Assembly: GCA_015680685.1 (NCBI GenBank)
Contig: MNCI01037953.1
Span: forward strand, 1,124,542-1,188,541
Source: Gnetum montanum
Lineage: Eukaryota > Streptophyta > Gnetopsida > Gnetales > Gnetaceae
Reading direction: 5' to 3'
Length of the DNA stretch: 64,000 nt
In this document: in pieces, positions 1-11,536 of the stretch
How positions within the stretch are numbered: position 1 is the stretch's first letter
How the letters are laid out: every line of letters starts with the position of its first letter
Notes under the pieces: model-generated
The model's input: the letters and a program-made list of their open reading frames with translations, nothing else
What the model was told of the DNA's origin: nothing
Databases searched by the model: none
Made by a program: the position numbers and the translations under genes

Positions 1-26
1 GAGAGAGAGAGAGAGAGAGAGAGAGA
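1..26. repeat. (GA)13 microsatellite
   Basis: Uninterrupted GA dinucleotide repeat at the window edge; it may extend to the left. It continues into a purine-rich tract up to about position 43. Confidence 0.95.
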
Positions 27-1972
27 AGGAGGAAGAGGGGCAAGTAGGTGCCTAGCACCTATTGGACTAAGGGGATGCCTTAGTCGCATAGGTGTTACCT
101 AATTCAATGTGGGTTAGGGGACATGTAGGGCCTAGATGATAGTATACAGTACTTGCATTGACCTTCATGAGCTATGTCAAAGGGAAATTTTTCCCACAAA
201 GCATTGTCTGGGAGGTCATCAGCTTCCTCTGGTCCCTTAGGTTGGTTTTCTTTGCACGTTTCACCATCATCCTTCATAGGAGGCACATCAGTGGGAAACT
301 CCACCTCTGACCCTTATTCAATGTCAATGTTACTAACAGTTAGAGAGGCTACATTATCACCATAGATGATAACTTCTCCACCTTCATATAGAAAGTGGAT
401 TTCTTGGTGGATGGGTGAAGAGATGGCCCATAGCTGGGCCGACCATGGCATAACTAAGATAAGGTTGAAACCCAGCATCTCCTCAATCATAATGAATTCA
501 ATGGTGGTGGGGAATTATTCCCTTGCCACAAAGGCTATCATGGTTATTCCCCTTATGATGACTTTTGACCCATTAAATAATTTTAGGCACATTGTCTTTG
601 TAGGTTTGATTTGATCAGTAAGATCAAGTTTACTAATGACTATGTATGGGATGACATTGGTTATCACCTCATCATCGATGTGCATCCTATGGATTCTACA
701 CTACCCCATGTGGATTGTGATGAACATTGGTACAGTAATGAATTGACCCTTCTCAACGTTTTCTTTGATTGCCTCATCCTAAAATGCCAAGGGCATTGAA
801 CTTAATTTCTACAAGGTAGGAGGCAACATCACAGAATGGATGGATCGCTCATTTGTTGGGATGTCCTCCATCATAGGAATAGAGGTTAACATGCAAACTA
901 ACGCTTCGCAGTGGGTGAAGGAAGTCATGATTAGGTTGTACAAGCTTAGTATTATGTTCTTCTATTTTAATGCCTATTAGACTTATGCCAATGCATCAAG
1001 GAAGTTTTTTCCACTATATGCTACTTTGTTGTTGGCCTTCATCTCCTTCATGTAGTCCAAGAGATGAATCTCTCATTAAGGAGATTTGTGCTTTGTTTGC
1101 CTTGCTTATTTTGGAGCCTTAGTGCTCTATTGTTGGTTACTTGTTGTTGCCTTCTTGGTTGGTTCAACCATTGGGACAGAGGATAAGGGAACAAGCTTTG
1201 GTGGGATTAATGCCTTTTTCTCCTAGTTTTGCCTAAGCATTTGATTAGTGAGGTACTCTTTGGGCCTTATGGATTTCCATCTTAATTTTCTATTATTGTT
1301 GGCTACAAGATGGAGCTTTGGGTGAGTAAGGACTAATGCATTGTCCACCACTAAACTCTACATAGGTAGGGAGTTTGCATGTTGCATAACCCTCACAATG
1401 AAGGATGATTAGGCTATTGCTACTGTAATGTGTTGTGGGGCCTTGATCACAAAGGATGTTACCAGTGTCCAAGGTGATGCTCTGATAATGAAAGGGATTC
1501 TCAAATTTTTTGATGTCAAGGAGGCCCAAGTGTTGCTAGAGGGCACATGAAACATGAATGATTCCTCCACCAATTCTGAATTATTATCAATGTTGATAGC
1601 ATTGATGATGTACCCTGTACTGCTTGTGTTGAGAGGGTCCTTGTAAACCCCCATTTATTGGTTTTGGGGGCACACTGGGTTGGTTGCATCAAGGACCAAC
1701 ATGTCCTTGTCAATCATGTGTTGCATATCATCCTACAAAGCCATGAAAAAATATATATCATGACCCTACAATTGATGATATTTGCAAAACTAGTCCAATC
1801 TAAAATCCTTTGAAATAGGAGGCTCATTTGGTAGTGCCACTAGGGGATTCTTGAGGAGCTTACAATATTAATCATGCTACTTGTGAGCATCCTTAGATAT
1901 CTGCTTGTGCTGGATGCATCCAACATGAAGCAGTTGGTCCAAGAGCTTTGACCGCTTAATGGGAAATGATGT
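1..1972 (-). pseudogene. Ty3/gypsy gag-protease relic, 3' half (host of a nested element)
   Basis: This is the distal part of a minus-strand gag/protease frame. The segment at about 360-800 matches, position by position, the retropepsin region at 51600-52010, including the stretch around the 'LIMGRP'-like motif. Low-coordinate sequence (104-304) is the hydrophilic tail after the protease. The frame is broken by many stops and frameshifts. Its upstream half lies at 9689-11536, because an LTR element is inserted at 1973. No reverse transcriptase follows within the window. A retropepsin normally matures Gag and Pol; this copy cannot be functional. Confidence 0.7.
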
Positions 1973-2824
1973 TGATGAGTGGCGAGGTACCCCTACACTT
2001 AACCATATGAGTACGAGTGTTACACGCATGATCCGGTCAAACTCCGCAGACGAACTAGTTGTGGCAACTAGACAATTAGCCTTAGGTCGTAGTTCATTAT
2101 CTTCCCACCTAGACTAGTATTAGCTTTGTCACTTATGGTTTAGTTCAGAGTGAGGTGTATGATGTGGTTTCTAATCTAATGCTACTCCTGAAGACAATGG
2201 AAAATAATGTTCACTAATCTACGAGAGAGAGGGTGAGAGAATCTAAGCTAGCCTAAGTGCGATGAGCATCTGTTCCTTAATTATCTAGACACATCTTGGA
2301 CTTCGCGCATGACTACCACTGGGATTACCAAGCACAGATCCTAGGTACGCTACTGGGTTACCAAGTAGTCACACTTAAATGCTCGTAATCAAGTCATACT
2401 CATCCTACATTTTAACATAAGTTTAAGGGTGAGAAGATATTAACTAGGAAATTAGTAGATAACAATTAATTAAAGGATTAAGCTAAGTGAATGCTGGAAT
2501 GATGAAATAATCTTGATCTTTATTATTAGTCATGTGCATGTCCAAGTACATCACACTCAAATAAAGGATGCCATACAATTACAATCNAGGACGCCATACA
2601 ATTACAATCACCACATTGCGGGCATACATTGAGAGGAAAAGGAAGAGAAAGAAATTAAAACACTTAAACTAAAACTAACTAACTAATGATTCCTAATTGA
2701 TCTGTCTACCTCTTATTTATAGATGAGGAGACAGGCTATGATATCTTGTATGTGATATCGTGGTTGGGCTGCGATATTACGGATGTGATCCACGATATCG
2801 TCTCACCTAAATGATGACTCATCA
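1973..2824 (-). repeat. 3' LTR of gag-only element copy 1
   Basis: Direct repeat of 8899-9688. On the minus strand it has TATAAATA (2714-2721) and AATAAA (2519-2524), consistent with U3 then R. It is about 60 bp longer than its partner, partly from a 22-bp duplication around the N at 2587 and partly from extra GATATC-rich sequence near 2735-2815. Confidence 0.88.
2565..2609. repeat. 22-bp duplication across a single N
   Basis: Positions 2565-2586 and 2588-2609 are the same 22 bases with one mismatch, separated by N2587. The other three LTRs carry the sequence once, so this looks like two contig ends that overlap but were not merged. Confidence 0.85.
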
Positions 2825-2834
2825 TACCCCCACA
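2825..2834 (-). promoter_or_regulatory. Polypurine-tract-like site, copy 1
   Basis: Immediately inside the 3' LTR the minus strand reads TGTGGGGGTA. A G-rich tract at this place is the usual plus-strand primer. Copy 2 has a matching tract just inside its 3' LTR (about 32385-32392). Confidence 0.55.
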
Positions 2835-2988
2835 ACTAAATGAAAACTTATCCTCGAGTTACAATGATTACATAGTGGATAGGTATGAGATTATTGGATG
2901 GTGAAAATGGGATTATGTCATAGTGTGGAATGAAAAAAAATGAAGACCCAACACAAAGAATGTGCTACAACTACAAAATTTTTGGAAC

Positions 2989-4869
2989 TCATGTAGTTCC
3001 TGGTGGTAGTGGCTCCTCCATTGGTGCTTTCCCTTTGTCTTGTGCTCTAGGTTTTGAGACTTGATAGCATTGGAGTATGGCCTAGAGCTTCTCCTCTTTG
3101 GTTCGAGGGTCTTGTGCCATCCATGGTAATGTTTTGATGTTTGATGGAGTTGGCACTTCCCACGGACAGGGTAGTTGAAGGAACATTTGATTGGCCTTGA
3201 CATACCAAGCCACAAACCCCCGTCGTTCCTCTTCATAGGCTCTAGCTTTATCTTTGTATTCTTGGAAATTTGCTAGCCATCGAGCCAAATCTACTATGAT
3301 ACCTTTTTGGCCTTGGTAGCTTGACTTCACTACCTCAAGTTCAAAATTTGCAATCTTTAGTTTTTCCAACAACTTCTTACATTCTGCAAATTCTGCTTCG
3401 TATTTGACATAGGTGGTTGCTACCTATTGCTCAAGTTCTGATCTTGGGTATCCTAATGTTAACATGGAAAGGTTGGCATACTGCAGGTTTGCCAAATCCA
3501 TGTATTCTATCAGATCCTAAATTTTTAGGTCCTGGTTCTTAACTTCCACTTGGTGAGCAAAGGCATATGTGTCCAATATGGCCCGCCAATCAGTGTGTTG
3601 AGCACTGATAGCATTGATGTGGGCCTTAGCCATATGGATCTCCTTCTCAAGGATCTATTTGTACATTCCCACCTAGTCTCGAAAGTGCTCCTTCAGCTTT
3701 TCATGCCATTCAGCCTCATTTTGCCATGCGCTTATTTCGATGGCTATCTTTTGGTAGATTATGCATACCTCCTCCATTGACAGGGTTTGATTCTCCCTAG
3801 TTAAACATCTTATGTCTTGGTTGACCCAGATAAATTGTTCTCACAACTGATGGAAATATTCTTCGAGAACATTCTTTTTCTTCTCTGCAGTAGTCAACTG
3901 AATGTTGTCGGCAAAGAGCTATTCATTTTCCTCCTGTAAGGTGTTAAGTGCCTTGAGATGCACATGAGTTTGCACCTATGCTACAGAGGCATCCCAAATA
4001 ACCTTCTCTTTTTCCTCAGCCACCTTTTTATTCTCCATGATTAGCTTGGTTAGTTGCTTAGTTCTGAAGCTATCATGCTAGTCTATGAGAACAAATTGTA
4101 AAGGATCCCATTGTGCTGCTTGTAGGGCCATGAGTTGCTCTTGTAATTTTTGCACTTCTGCCTTAGCATGCTCGGCCCTCACTTTTTTTAAGACCAGCTT
4201 CCCCTTCATGAAAATGAGGTTTGACTGAATTGTCGTAACATCCTGAGGGATGTCAAATGGGGATGTCATTACTTTCCCTATTTGGAGCAATCGATCAAGC
4301 GCATCCTTAGGTTTTGTAGGAGTCATTGAGGTTTCAGCCAAAGTTTGAGCATTCCATGCTCCTATGAGATCTGCCGGTGGCACAACAAGTACATTGAATG
4401 ATCCTTTGATGTGGTCTATGACCACTTCTATAGCTCCCACAACATCCTAGTGTTGCATGACCACCACAATCACCATAGGCCATATGTTGTGGGGAAGAGG
4501 TCATACGTTGCCGCATCTTGGTGTAGGCCATAAGGGAGACCCTTTGAGGTGATCCCTAATAGCCTTAGGAGTGAACTTTGCAAAAGATTTAAATTTCAAT
4601 TCCACAATCACCGTAGCGAATGTGGACTTTTCATGGATGGCTTGAACACAATCTTGGGGCAACATGAGATGTTGTCCTTGTTTAGGCACTGCAATAGCTC
4701 CTCCTTCTGCCTGCCCAAACTGTATGGTAGGAGGGTCCTCTTGATGAATGTTGAATGATTGTTCCTCCTATTCTGCACGTTGCCCGATAGGATCTTGTCT
4801 TCCACCTCTCCTAGGTTGTTTGCTTCCACCTTGAGCAGGACCTTCCTGTTGTCCACGTTTCAGGGCCAT
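2989..4869 (-). pseudogene. Coiled-coil ORF in the env position of the gag-only element
   Basis: One frame runs from the ATG at 4869 to a TGA at 2989-2991, about 626 codons, broken only by scattered stops, mostly TAG. I recognise no family. The N-terminus is Gly/Arg/Gln-rich (starts MALKRGQQEGP). A middle block holds 'AIEVVIDHIKGSFNVLVVPP'. The rest is long, charged and heptad-like, rich in Glu, Lys, Leu and Gln (for example 'KVRAEHAKAEVQKLQEQL'), so a long coiled coil is likely. The end is a Pro/Glu tail closing 'EEPLPPGTT'. The start is supported by copy 2, which keeps the same ATG and stop, and where the bases before ATG read TTGCAG, a possible splice acceptor (CGCAA here). It ends about 165 bp before the 3' LTR. 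Function unknown. Confidence 0.65.
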
Positions 4870-6791
4870 TTGCGATCACACGAGGCTAAGCATTAGTAAG
4901 AGTTGTTTTTTTTAAAGTTAAGTTATACCTTACTACTTGCCTTAATTGATCAATTTATTTTATCTTCCTGTGATATCTCCTAAAATATTGTAATAATGGG
5001 TCCATTTTACATAGGTGGTTTCCAATTTTAGTTTCCTAGTATACCTAGGGATTAAATGATTTTTTGGCACAATTATTCTAAGTATTATAGCTAATTACCC
5101 TAGATAATGTCCTTTGGGTAATGATAAATTCCAAAAAATTTAAGCACTATTCAGTAGGTGTCCCTCCCCCACAACTAAGCTAAAAACTCCAAGTTAAGTA
5201 GGTTCAGACAAAATTAAAATTGGAGTACCAACAAGTGATATATGAACATAAAAGCAAGGTTCATGCAATTGCAAGTTGTAGAGAAAAATTTGAAAAACTC
5301 CCCCACATGAATGATGAGAAATGATGCTAAGTGTTNGGGGGGGGGTTGGAGGAATGCAATATTGCATACGATACATCGCATACGCAATATTGTGTTAGCC
5401 ATGATATTGCATATGCGATATCATGGCCTATGGATGTTTAGGCCTAAGGGAAAAATACCAAATTTTTGAAGATTTTCTTGAAATCAATGGTGTAACTTAG
5501 GAAATTGGGCTATTATGAAGGGGTTATCAGGTAATTAGATGGTTTTGAAGGCATAAATAATGATCTATGGGTTTTATCAATGAGGACCTTGAGTGGTAAG
5601 TGAGAGAAAAAGGTCATGTAATGGTACACAGGAACGTTATTATTTAGAGGGATAGTAGTAGGAAAAGAAAATCATTAAAAATATAATGAGGGTAAGAAAT
5701 GGTGTGTGTGAGCTATGTCATACATGAAGATTACAAAATATTACACAAGTGGATCCTCCCCAAAGTAGGTTCCAACCTATAATGCCCTTGTGTAACCACA
5801 CTTAAAGTGTCCATGGGCACTAGAAGGGTTAAATGTAATTTGCACTAATTTTTATAAAACACAAACATGTAAGTATCACCAGAATGAGATAATAATTCTA
5901 TGTTGCACACAACACAAGCTACAATTACATGAACAGTGATATGAGATGAACTAGAGAAAGGGATTGTAGAGATTGGGACATGAGGTTACTAACCCAAGGC
6001 ACAATGAATCCTGCATGTAAAGCATGATTAATGTGTCATTAATCCATCGTTCCAAGATTAGGACCAAGTCCATTCCTCTAATCAGTGACATCGCATTGTT
6101 TCATCCCATGATGAGCAACTATGAGAGTACTATAGCAACAAGGCATATGATCACTTGGCATTTTATTCAAGGGAGGAGTGATTTTGTTTTGTTTTGTGGC
6201 ACTTCTTTTTTTTTATTATTGAATTCAGAGAGGCCACCAACCTTTAGGCATGGGTGCATGTCTTTCCAGTGGGAACCCCTAGAATAGCATTGGATTTTTG
6301 AGTGTCCTTTTGATTACTATTACTCCCATTTTTGTTAGATCTACAAGGATCTTAGTACAACCATGTTGCATGATACCTCCCACAGACATCACCAAAGAGA
6401 ATCCACAAGTCCCCTTGATGTCACATCCTAATCATTCCCTCTTGATCCATCCTTCTTCATTCTAGGTACAATGAACAAAAAAATAATTTTAAGTTTTAAA
6501 AATGTCAAGAATATCACTGTACCCTCGAACAGAATCTCATATTTGTAGAGTGGATGAGTGGGTGTAATGGGCTCACTATCCAAATAATTGACCACTTGCA
6601 ACTCGATAACATAAAACACACCTCAACCAATGATCCATATGAGTGTTTTATTCATAGACGATATTACTTGTAAAAACATAAAAAGACAAAAAGACAAAAG
6701 GATAAAACAAGAAATTGAAAAATGAAAAACTGGAAAACAAAAAGTTGTAAAATTAAAGAAAATAAAAAGTGGTTATTAATCTTGCTTGTTA
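4870..6791 (-). other. Non-coding spacer between gag and coiled-coil ORF
   Basis: About 1.9 kb without a supportable gene. It includes N5336 followed by a nine-G run, a cluster of ATATTGC/GATATC palindromes (5355-5430) resembling those at the U3 end of the LTRs, and a T-rich tract at about 6205-6220. The part at 5700-6200 is well conserved in copy 2 (33890-34394). Confidence 0.6.
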
Positions 6792-8755
6792 CTAGAATGG
6801 GTGATATCCCCCATAACTAAATGGTTGAGGATGGTAAGGATTAATAAATGGAAGATGAGGATCCTTGCATGTTGGAAGTATTGAAACTTGGCCATACTTA
6901 CCCCATCGGGGTTCACACACTTGATCATAGTAAGCATAGTGGGGCAATTTATACGATGTAGTTCTCGGATAACGAGTTGACCCACTATGATATTTGGGAC
7001 CATTAGATGGTATGCAAGGATCAGGATGATGCCTTCAATGGCTATGTTCATTGGGTTGTATTGTTGTTGGAGTGTGAGTTGGTGGCCCTGGTGAAGTAAC
7101 ATGAGGTATGGGGTTCAAAGATAAGGATGCACCATAGGGTTGGACTTGTGTTGAGTTGGAGGATGCAGTGGCTTAGGAATTATGTTGTCCCTTCCTAGGG
7201 TCATTTCTAAAGAAGGGACACCTTCAATGTTGTTGAGGTCTTTCACTACTGTTGGCAATATTAGCATAAGTAATGTTTGGTGGTTGTTGCTGTGGTGCAG
7301 ACACCTTAGGAACAGTTGGTGGCGATGTAGAAGGAGGGAAAAAAATGAGAATGTTGAAAGTTAGGAGGAGTATAAGGTGCACAAGGTGGTGGTTTTGTTG
7401 AAGATATGGGCTAATAGTATTGGGGAGAATGGTAATGTGGTGAGATAGAGTATGTTGACCTAGTTGGGAAAATAGGATGTTGAGCTAGATAAGCATTTGG
7501 GTTCGGATGATATGAAGGATGTCTCCAGTTTAGGGGTCATCTCCCCCATGATTGGGATTGTTGCCACTATGATCGAACACAGTATCTCTGTATGAACTCT
7601 GGGTGTAACGCATTTCCCCAATGCTCATATAAATGTAACAATATTGGACAAGCATATGTTGCATTCATACATATGATTGACAATTGAGCTATTATTTTCT
7701 TTATCCCTTCTTTCTAAATGTCTAATGATATTTTTTCCTGCTTCTTAAGTTGTCAAAACTCTATCTCCAATAATATCAATATATTCTCCACACTTTTTAT
7801 ATGTCCATTCCAACATCTTATTGATCTTTGCCTTGACTTCTTCTAGTGATTGTTGTACTAGCAAAGATGGTACTTTCTCCTTGTGATAGGTTGATTTCTA
7901 CTTTTTATGATCATGGACCTTTGTTAAGTTGAGATTTTGGTCCCGTTGATGTTTTTCAACACTCTCCCATCTAGCCATTCCTCCTTCTTCTTTTGCTACT
8001 TGCTTAATAAGCTCTTGGACTTGATGGGTTCATAGTTTGTATAGTTGACCTTGGGCATAAATTCCTAAGGTCTCTCTTGTTTCATTATGAAGCCCATCAA
8101 TGATATGGTACATTAGCCTTTCCTCGGAAAACCCATGGCCTGGACAGTTTTTTAATAGCGCATAATATCTTTCTAAGGCCATGTCCAAGGGTTCATGTTG
8201 TGCTTGTTTCCATCCTTGGATTTGTTTCCTCAATGTTGACACTTTTGCGTAGGTTTGATATTTTTTGTTAAAGAATTATACCATCATTGACCAACATCAT
8301 ATTGAATTTGGTTTTAACGATCTATACCATACTTTTTCTTGGCCAACAAGTGTCATAGGAAAGATCTTAAGTTTTTGCCAACCATTATCAATTTTGTTCC
8401 ATGTATAGACATCATAGAAGGCTTGTAAATGTTGATGCAGATCTAAGTCGTAGGCTCCTAAAAAAGTAGGAAAGTTGTTTAAATCAAGCATGGGTAGACG
8501 GCTCTCTTTACGATGCCTATGGGAGATTCAAACAACCTCTTGAATTTGTGTTAGGCTTGTAGTGGCCAGTAGGGGTTCATCGTCATCGGGTAAGTTATGC
8601 TTTCATGCATTGGCATGACGTTGCTTTCATTTATGTTTATAAGAAACCTCCACTTCAGGTTGTATACTGCAATCTTCATTGTCATATAGTTCGTTGGTTC
8701 TCCAATGAACTTCCTCACTAAGTGTGGCATTATTATCATCTTGTAGGAGAGACAT
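6792..8755 (-). pseudogene. Athila-like gag, copy 1
   Basis: The frame opens at the ATG at 8755 (MSLLQDDNN...). A retrotransposon Gag domain follows at 8491-8030: 'LHQHLQAFYDVYTWNK', then 'FPMTLVGQEKVWYRSLKP', then 'ALERYYALLKNCPGHGF' and 'MYHIIDGL'. This spacing is that of Athila-type capsid Gag. Downstream is a Lys/Glu segment and a long Pro/His/Asn-rich tail ending near 6792. Early stops are TGA where CGA is plausible. The zinc knuckle kept in copy 2 is lost here through a deletion near 7620. Gag would form the virus-like particle. No protease is fused to it. Confidence 0.75.
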
Positions 8756-8879
8756 GGTTGTGAATTTGTGTATGAATTTGTATGTGAATTTTTTTATAAT
8801 TATTTCTTTTTAAAAGATATATTGTTAATTCCTTTATAGCGACCTTGTATGATATAACTAATCTAGATAACTAGCACTG

Positions 8880-8897
8880 TCCTTGGTAACAATGCCA
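8880..8897 (-). promoter_or_regulatory. Primer-binding site, copy 1 (tRNA-Asp-like, decayed)
   Basis: Two bases inside the 5' LTR the minus strand reads TGGCATTGTTACCAAGGA. It keeps the frame of the tRNA-Asp-type primer site of Athila elements. The differences I see are transitions of the deamination kind. Confidence 0.6.
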
Positions 8898-8898
8898 A

Positions 8899-9688
8899 TG
8901 ATGAGTGGCAAGGTACCCCTACACTCAAGCATACGAATACGAGCGTTACATACATGATCTGGTCGAACTCCATAGATGGACTAGTTGTGGCATCTAGATA
9001 GTTAGCCTTAGATCGTAGTTCGCTGTCTTCCCACCTGGACTAGTATTAGCTTTGTCACTTATCGTTTAGTCCAGAGTGAGGTGTATGATGTGGTTTCTAA
9101 TCTAATGCTACTCCTGAAGACAATGGAAAGTAATGTTCATTAATCTAGGAGAGAGAGGGTGAGAGAATCTAAGCTAGCCTAAGTGCGATGAGCATCTGTT
9201 CCTTGATTATCTAGATACATCTTGGACTTCGTGCATGACTACCACTGGGATTACCAAGCACAGATCCTAGGTACGCTACTGGGTTACCAAGTAGTCATAC
9301 TTAAATATTTGTAATCAAGTCATACTCATTCCACATTTTAACATGAGTTTAAGGGTGAGAAGATATTAACTAGGAAAGTAGTGAATAAAAATTAATCAAA
9401 TGATTAAGCTAAGTGAATACTACAATGATGAAATAATCTTGGTCTTTATTATCAGTCATGTGCATGTCCAAGTACGTCACACTTGAATAAAGGATGCCAT
9501 ACAATTACAATCACCACGCTGCGGGCATACACTCAGAGGAAAAGGGAGAGAAAGAAATTAAAACACTTAAACTTAAGTTGACTAACTAATGATTCCTAAC
9601 TGATCTTTCTACCTCTTATTTATAGATGAGGAGAGAAGCTTCGATATCGTGTAAGCGATATCGTGGTCACCCAAATGACGACTCATCA
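8899..9688 (-). repeat. 5' LTR of gag-only element copy 1
   Basis: 790-bp LTR, TGATGAGT...ACTCATCA on the plus strand. On the minus strand TATAAATA lies at 9617-9624 and an AATAAA about 190 bp further on. GATATCG palindromes sit near its U3 end (9640-9662). Confidence 0.88.
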
Positions 9689-11536
9689 GATGAGTACTTC
9701 AGTGATCCTTATGCTCGAAGTTAGGCCTTGACATAGATAGTGCCATGGCCATTGATTATGTAGAATAATTGTTCACCATAGTGTTAGAGCTAGCTACCTT
9801 ATTGTTGTTGGCTAGAGCCTTGGGTGGCTTGGCCATTGGTTTAGGATTGTTTGGCTTAGCCTCATTGGCCACTGTTGTGACAGTTGTGGTTTCTTACTTG
9901 CCTTTGTCCTTGTCTTATTCTTTCTTTGCATGCAAGGTTTTATAGGCCACATAGGCTAGATTCTTACTAGCGTCTATTGCATTCTGAATGCTCTTGGTTT
10001 AAGTGAATTCTTGTCCCAAGGATTGAGGGGCAAGGTAATATAGCTTTGGCTTGATGAAGTCATTCACTATGCCTTTGAAAATGGCCAATAGGTGCTTTTC
10101 CATAATGGGCTCATAGATTTCATTGAGCAATGCACTCTAGTGTTGGATGAATTTTTGCATAGGCTCTAAATGACCCTACTTAACTTGCATGAATTGATCT
10201 AGGGTTGCCTCAGGCTTCAAGTTGTACTTGAAGTGCATGACAAATTGGGTGAGCAACTCCTCCAAAGGAAAGATGGAGGCCCTAGAGAGCATGTGGTACT
10301 AATCTAGTGCCTTGCCGATCAGGGACATGGAAAACACATGGATGATTACATGTGGCCATGCTTGTAGTAGAAGTCATATAGATGAGAATTAGGATCACCT
10401 TCACCATTTTATTTCATGAATTGGGGTAATGGAACCCTAGTGGGCAGTGCCAGTTGTGGGACTATAGGATTGATTGGATCATCTTGGTAAAAGTTCATCA
10501 CATGAATAGTTTCAGAGGAGGTAGCCTTCAACCACTTGACCTCTTCAATGAGGCTTTGGATTAGCTAGAATGCTTGATCCAAGCCTAGTACAATTGTGGT
10601 AGGCTATGTTAGTTGTGCTACCTACTATGCTGTTTGGGTGACCCATGACCCAACTCTAATTTATGTGACTACACACAATGCTTATTGCATGGGTTGTGTG
10701 ATGGACACAGCACCTAGTTCCCACCATGTGTTTATGTGTTGTGCCATTGTGAAGGGTGTCGACATGATCAATGGTGGGAAAAATGATGCTTGAGCCATAT
10801 GTGGCTAAGGGATGTTCATGATGTGCACATAGGGTTGCGTAGGTGCAATGGTTAATGGTACAGAAGGCTAAATAGATGGAATGGGTTGAATAGGTTGTGA
10901 AGGCTACATAGGCTACAAAGGTATGAAGAAAGGCAAGCTAGAAGGAAAGCTAAAAGGAAGTGCAACCTCCTGGCACATCTACTATGTTTGGTGGATCGCC
11001 ACTACAAGCGTGGACCTAGGTAGTGACACCTAGTTGACCAAGGGTTGAGATAGTGAAGGCACGAAGGTAGAGGTTGTCTACTAGAACAAGGTGTGGAACA
11101 AGTTGTTATGCTCATATTGAGCTTTAAAATTATCTAGGTCCTCCTGCAAGGGCTCCTCATAGTTAGTCCCTACCTCACATCCAAGGTTGTAGATGAAATT
11201 ATCTAGCATCCACGAGTAGGGCTCTATGAGTAGAATAAAATCCATAGTGCAAGGGAATCATTCATTCCTGTTTCAGTGTATGAGTTCAAAACTACATTTG
11301 GCATCTATTTCTTGGTGGTCTATGTACAAACTCACTTGGAGCTTCACACAAACAGAGTTATATTGCTTATCATTGAGCACCACGAACTAAGGAGGTAGGT
11401 TGCACAACCTAAAAGATTGCCTCTATTCTACTAGGGTAGGACCTCCAACTCCAGGAAGGTCAATCCAAATCTCTTGCTAAATAGGTTGGAGAACAACTGT
11501 GCTTGAAGTAGAGGTTGAATGTTGCTCGGGATTCAT
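9689..11536 (-). pseudogene. Ty3/gypsy gag relic, 5' half (host of the nested element)
   Basis: The minus-strand ATG at 11536 starts MNPEQHSTSTSST. The next conserved block, 'LNDKQYNSVCVKLQVSLYID', aligns with 'LNDEQYNFIYMKLQVGLFMD' in the plus-strand relic at 48711-52011. A Gag block at about 9990-10100 aligns with the 'LYYLDPQSLSQAF' block at 45393-45581. There are many in-frame TAG/TGA codons. The frame stops where the gag-only element is inserted at 9688 and resumes below 1973. Confidence 0.7.

Larger units (their letters stand above)
1973..9688 (-). mobile_element. Gag-only LTR retrotransposon, copy 1 (Athila-like, TR-GAG type)
   Basis: A complete LTR element read on the minus strand. 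LTRs at 1973-2824 and 8899-9688 both begin TGATGAGT and end ATCA. Flanking pentamers are gatgt (1968-1972) and gatga (9689-9693), a target-site duplication with one change. Order on the minus strand: 5' LTR, primer-binding site, gag (8755-6792), a 1.9-kb spacer, a coiled-coil ORF (4869-2989), a C-run polypurine tract and the 3' LTR. I find no reverse transcriptase, RNase H or integrase motif in the 6.07-kb interior, so it would need enzymes in trans. Gag and the primer site point to an Athila-like origin. It sits inside an older gypsy gag. Confidence 0.85.
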
